Positions 60,793-64,000 of a DNA stretch of 64,000 nucleotides are shown here, piece by piece. This DNA comes from Candidatus Zixiibacteriota bacterium. Lineage in GTDB: Bacteria; Zixibacteria; MSB-5A5; JAABVY01. The translations under genes and the position numbers were made by a program. The notes beneath the pieces are model-generated. The model saw only the letters and a program-made list of their open reading frames with translations. It was not told where the DNA came from and did no database searches. The stretch is taken from assembly GCA_011056555.1 (NCBI GenBank), contig DSEQ01000007.1, positions 45,000-108,999 of the forward strand, in the 5' to 3' direction. Positions within the stretch are counted from its first letter, which is position 1; the number at the start of each line of letters is the position of its first letter.

Positions 60793-62649
60793 ATGTCTGA
60801 TTCTCTTTATGACATGAATTATTACAGCCGTTTTCATCGCGATTTGCAGCGTCGATTGAATGGCCCTAATATAAAAGAAGTCAAGCTGAGCGACATGAAG
60901 GAACCATCCTATCAGACCGGTCAGCGCACCAAATATGGTTCATGGGGTTGGCGTTCGGCTGTATCCAGCAGAATCGGCGGAAAGACAGTCTATCTTGGAT
61001 CGGAGAAGGTTCGCGAATTTCATCTGTCGGACCAGAAAAAGGATATTATCCGTAATGCTCCTGAGGAGCTGGATAAAGTCCTGCACCTGATGGAGACTCT
61101 CCCGATCGCGAAATTGAGTCGGCAGATGGGCGAAAATTCGGAGTTTAATCCCAAGTGCAATCTATATATGTCCATGGCCGATCCCAAGAACGCCCGTAAT
61201 GTCCTGATGTGGGGGCACACTATGGGCAAGGCCACCAAAGCGCCCGGGCCGGAATTTACATTGATACATATCCCGGAGGAACATCACATCCGTCAGCAGG
61301 TCCTTATGCTGCCCGACTATAATACCACGATTGTGCTTGGCTCTGATTACATGGGAGAGGACAAAAAGGGATTCCTGCGGAATGGCATGCACGCGGCGGA
61401 TAACCTGGATATGCTGGGACTGCATGCCGGGACAAAGGTGGTGATCATCCAGGATAAAAAGAGCGGCAAGCTGAAAAAATACGGCGTCTTTTTATTCGGC
61501 CTGTCGGCCACAGGGAAAAGCACCTGGTCATGCCATCAGCTCGGCCTCGACTGGAAGAAGGGCGAACGCACTCTGGTCTGCCAGGATGATATCTGCTTTC
61601 TTAAAAATGACGGTTCTGCCTACGGTTCCGAGCAGAACTACTTTGTCAAGACCGATGTCGATAAGAAGCTGCAGGAATCGATGTATAACGCGTTGATCCA
61701 TAAGAGCGCGATGTATGAAAATGTAATGATCGATTCTGAGGGCAATCCTCAGTTTCTGGATGAGAACCTGTGCGGTAACGGCCGTGCTGTCATTATGCGC
61801 AAGCAGCTGAAAATAAGGCGCGGTCACTGGCCCTTCGCCATGAAGAATATCTGGTATCCGTCATTGAATCTTCCGCCTGTTGATGAGCTGGACGGTATCG
61901 TATTTGCATTCATCACCAGGCGCAACACCATCATGACTTTCTCGCAGCGTTTAAATCCGACCCAGGCCGCACTGGCATATCTCTGGGGCGAATCGAGCCA
62001 CAGCTATGCTTCCAATCCGGCCAAGGCGGGAGAGTCGGTGCGCACAGTCGGGACTGATCCATTCATAGTCGGATCGCGGGCCGAGAAAGTAAACAAGTTT
62101 TATAAAATCGTGATGGATCTGGCCGACAGTTATCCCGATAAAGTACATTTCTTCCAGTATAACACCGGCGGTATGGGGGAGATAATCGAGAAAGACAAAA
62201 ACGGCAACAAAAAGATGATCCGCAAGACCGAACGTGTTCCGATCGATACCATGGCGGCGATTCAACGCGGCGATCTGCGCGGTACCAATGAGTATCGTCC
62301 CAGCTTTCTCGGTACTGAGGAAATTCTCTCCGCCGAGGGTGTGGACCTGAGCATGTATCGGCCCGAAAAATATTACTCCCGGGAGCAGATCGACAATTAT
62401 GTGCGTGATCTTGTTAACGGTCGCCGCAAGTTTACCGAGCAGGTGGCAGAGGAGGGTCTGATGCCGGAGATAATCAGGGCCGCCGAGGAATCATTCAGCA
62501 TCGCCCCCGACAAGGCTGCGAAAGTCTCGATGGCGTCAATCCGGAAGAGAGAGGAACCGCCTCCACCGAAGGAGAAGCCTGCCGCAAAATTGACCGACTG
62601 GAAGCCGAATCCAAGGCTGGCGCGTGACCGCGGCTGGCGCTACGGTTGA
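60793..62649 (+). CDS. Divergent phosphoenolpyruvate carboxykinase (ATP) homologue
   Basis: 618 aa, longer than the usual 520-540. The ATP PEPCK P-loop is present as FGLSATGKSTWS, and the acidic kinase-2 region is LVCQDDICFLKNDGSAYG. The segment GIVFAFITRRNTIMTFSQRL corresponds to the TADAFGVLPPVSRL part of standard enzymes. GTDPFIVGS and FFQYNTGGMGE match the later region with one glycine-rich turn. Several substrate-binding residues of classical PEPCK cannot be matched by eye (the MHCSAN and NTRVSYPI segments read LHAGTK and GRAVIMRKQL), so activity on oxaloacetate is uncertain. The C-terminal 60 residues are Lys/Pro-rich (PPPPKEKPAAKL). It is the last gene of the operon, with a terminator 50 bp on. 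Confidence 0.8.
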   Translation: MSDSLYDMNYYSRFHRDLQRRLNGPNIKEVKLSDMKEPSYQTGQRTKYGSWGWRSAVSSRIGGKTVYLGSEKVREFHLSDQKKDIIRNAPEELDKVLHLMETLPIAKLSRQMGENSEFNPKCNLYMSMADPKNARNVLMWGHTMGKATKAPGPEFTLIHIPEEHHIRQQVLMLPDYNTTIVLGSDYMGEDKKGFLRNGMHAADNLDMLGLHAGTKVVIIQDKKSGKLKKYGVFLFGLSATGKSTWSCHQLGLDWKKGERTLVCQDDICFLKNDGSAYGSEQNYFVKTDVDKKLQESMYNALIHKSAMYENVMIDSEGNPQFLDENLCGNGRAVIMRKQLKIRRGHWPFAMKNIWYPSLNLPPVDELDGIVFAFITRRNTIMTFSQRLNPTQAALAYLWGESSHSYASNPAKAGESVRTVGTDPFIVGSRAEKVNKFYKIVMDLADSYPDKVHFFQYNTGGMGEIIEKDKNGNKKMIRKTERVPIDTMAAIQRGDLRGTNEYRPSFLGTEEILSAEGVDLSMYRPEKYYSREQIDNYVRDLVNGRRKFTEQVAEEGLMPEIIRAAEESFSIAPDKAAKVSMASIRKREEPPPPKEKPAAKLTDWKPNPRLARDRGWRYG

Positions 62650-62695
62650 TTTTTTGGATGGCAATAGGAGCGAGAATTGCATTTGGGATATAATA

Positions 62696-62722
62696 GCCGC
62701 CTGAAATACGAGGCGGTTTTTT
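62696..62722 (+). terminator. Rho-independent terminator after the PEPCK homologue
   Basis: CCGCCT-GAAATACG-AGGCGG followed by six T. The 62723-62857 stretch is AT-rich and holds an inverted repeat (TCAAATCTTTAAAAGATTTGA). Confidence 0.8.
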
Positions 62723-62857
62723 GTGAGACCGGATTGCTAATTGAATTTTTTTGAATGGTGATATTTTCCAGGTCAAAAGTCTTCGACTTTCGACATTGTC
62801 AAATCTTTAAAAGATTTGACCTGCTAATTTTCAAAGATTCAAAATGCAATAGAATAA

Positions 62858-63253
62858 ATGATGACGAAATTCGAATTTACAGTCGAGGGAACGCCGATCT
62901 CACAGCAGGCCAAGAAACGGCGGATACTGAATCAATGGAAAGCGCAGGTCAGGCGGACAGCAAGAAAATACTGGCCGCATAATCAGCCGCCCGCCAAAGA
63001 CCAGCTGCGCATCACCCTGACATATTTCTATAAATTCGAGGCTCTGGATGTTGACAACATGATCAAACCTATTCAGGACTCCCTCATCGGGCTGGTTTAT
63101 CATGATGACCGGCAGATTACCGATGTCTACAGCCGCAAGCGCAAGCTCAATACAAGTTTCCGTCTTCTCAATGTCTCGCCTGCGATCGCGCGGGGGCTGG
63201 CCAGCGGACGGGAGTTCCTGCATATATTGATTGAAGATGCGAAGATGGTGTAA
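62858..63253 (+). CDS. RusA-family Holliday junction resolvase-like protein
   Basis: 131 aa from ATG 62858 (or ATG 62861). RusA fold motifs: GTPISQQAKKRR at the N-terminus, then DVDNMIKPIQDSLIGLVYHD, with Asp64, Asp66 and Lys70 matching the catalytic positions and YHDDRQIT after. RusA resolves four-way DNA junctions and is common in prophages and in chromosomal accessory loci. No phage genes lie nearby. The next gene starts 6 bp on, so they are probably co-expressed. Confidence 0.85.
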   Translation: MMTKFEFTVEGTPISQQAKKRRILNQWKAQVRRTARKYWPHNQPPAKDQLRITLTYFYKFEALDVDNMIKPIQDSLIGLVYHDDRQITDVYSRKRKLNTSFRLLNVSPAIARGLASGREFLHILIEDAKMV

Positions 63254-63259
63254 AGAATT

Positions 63260-63919
63260 ATGGCACAGCACAAAACAGATATGGAACGAAAAAGGATTAC
63301 TGCGATCGCGCGCGAGTATGCCGAGAAGGGCTATGATGTCAATGTCAGCCCCAATCGTGATGAACTGCCTGATTTCCTTCAGAATTACCGCCCTGATATC
63401 ATTGCCACAAGTTATAACGAGAATGTTGTGGTTGAGGTCAAGAGCGGACGCAACCTGGTCAAGTCGCCCTATCTTCCCAAGCTGGCCAAGGCGATTGAAG
63501 AAAATGAGGGCTGGCGTTTTGAGATGGTGATTACCAATCCTCGCGGGAAGAAGGAACCAATTGACGATGATATCGATGTCCTGACCAGAGAAGACATCAT
63601 AAAGCGCCTTGAGGAAATAAAGCATCTTCTGGAGATAGGCCAGATCGAGGCGGCCATTCTCCTCGGATGGTCGGCTATTGAGGGCACACTGCGGCTGATG
63701 GCAATGCGTGAGCGAATCAAGATCAAGCGCCGCACCGCATCATACCTGGCAAAAAAAATGTACAACCTGGGCCTCATCACTCCTGACGAATACAATATCC
63801 TGAATGAAGCCCTCGAACTCCGCAACGCAGTCATCCACGGCTACAAAACCGAGAAAGCTGATTCGGCGGTGGTTGAGGATATGCTTACAATAATCAGGGA
63901 ATTACTTGGTTCTATATAA
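63260..63919 (+). CDS. PD-(D/E)xK-type nuclease (AHJR-like) fused to HEPN domain
   Basis: 219 aa. The N-terminal half has the restriction-nuclease core NYRPDIIATSYNENVVVEVK: Asp46, Glu59 and Lys61 fit a D-x(n)-ExK site. The C-terminal half (about 110-219) is all helical and ends with RNAVIHGY, an R-x4-H motif (Arg188, His193) typical of HEPN RNases and toxins. A nuclease-HEPN pair is common in bacterial defence and toxin systems, but could also serve DNA repair here, being next to a RusA-like resolvase. The family is expected to be cytoplasmic. The start at ATG 63260 has no strong ribosome site. Confidence 0.8.
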   Translation: MAQHKTDMERKRITAIAREYAEKGYDVNVSPNRDELPDFLQNYRPDIIATSYNENVVVEVKSGRNLVKSPYLPKLAKAIEENEGWRFEMVITNPRGKKEPIDDDIDVLTREDIIKRLEEIKHLLEIGQIEAAILLGWSAIEGTLRLMAMRERIKIKRRTASYLAKKMYNLGLITPDEYNILNEALELRNAVIHGYKTEKADSAVVEDMLTIIRELLGSI

Positions 63920-64000
63920 GGTGAGCATGTTCAGCTAGGTGATTACGTGAGAATGATACTCAATAAGATAGCTACCGCTTCATGCTCTTTTCGACATCAC

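Overview
The window looks like a chromosomal segment from an uncultured Gram-negative bacterium of the FCB superphylum, most likely candidate phylum Zixibacteria or a close relative. The evidence is a mix of traits: secreted proteins with dockerin-like GDANDDG repeats joined to FISUMP domains, a C-terminal sorting domain of the type IX secretion kind (motif NYPNPFNP), a PorV-like barrel, lipoproteins, an exosortase-style exopolysaccharide cluster, and a propionyl/methylmalonyl-CoA pathway. The phylum is an inference; no 16S gene is present to confirm it.

Layout. 1-13.3 kb: a partial archaeal-type phosphoglycerate mutase divergent from a methyltransferase; a REP-associated transposase between two copies of an 85-bp palindromic element; tRNA-His directly upstream of hisS, then a metallo-hydrolase and a carboxyltransferase (pccB-like); small membrane and secreted proteins among REP-like repeats; a minus-strand operon with the methylmalonyl-CoA mutase B12 subunit and an acyl-CoA dehydrogenase; then efp and rnhC. 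13.3-30 kb: a same-strand signalling and secretion block. It holds two overlapping GAF/histidine-kinase genes, then a tight six-gene run: a 1442-aa T9SS-type cargo, a PorV-like barrel with TPRs, a membrane protein fusing an RsbW-type kinase, a SpoIIE phosphatase and a transposase-like HTH, a ParA ATPase, a STAS protein with an HTH-like tail, and a GGDEF protein. 30-36.3 kb: a minus-strand exopolysaccharide operon (SLBB export, Wzz, TPR, tyrosine kinase, polysaccharide deacetylase, DUF362).

36.5-48.3 kb: tRNA-Phe, three dockerin-FISUMP paralogues of which two share a near-identical 5' module, a small membrane peptide gene, another dockerin-bearing secreted protein, a patatin-like phospholipase, the PPDK/PEP-synthase regulatory protein, YjbQ, a GNAT acetyltransferase and a DUF2703 protein. 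48.5-52 kb: a 23S-5S unit with its own promoter, processing stem and terminator but no 16S upstream. 52-55.2 kb: small lipoproteins and membrane proteins with several repeat families. 55.2-64 kb: a glycosyltransferase, a flotillin, an operon of an aminotransferase fused to a kinase-like domain, then ndk and a divergent PEP carboxykinase, and finally a RusA-like resolvase next to an ExK nuclease-HEPN fusion.

The most striking items are: (1) the partner-switching/ParA/GGDEF genes joined to a T9SS-type cargo and PorV-like pair; (2) a tRNA-His that lacks G-1:C73, next to an alphaproteobacterial-type divergent HisRS; (3) the RAYT and several two-hairpin repeat families; (4) an EF-P with Gln where Lys or Arg is expected; (5) the aminotransferase/kinase-like fusion beside ndk and pckA; and (6) the mosaic FISUMP genes.
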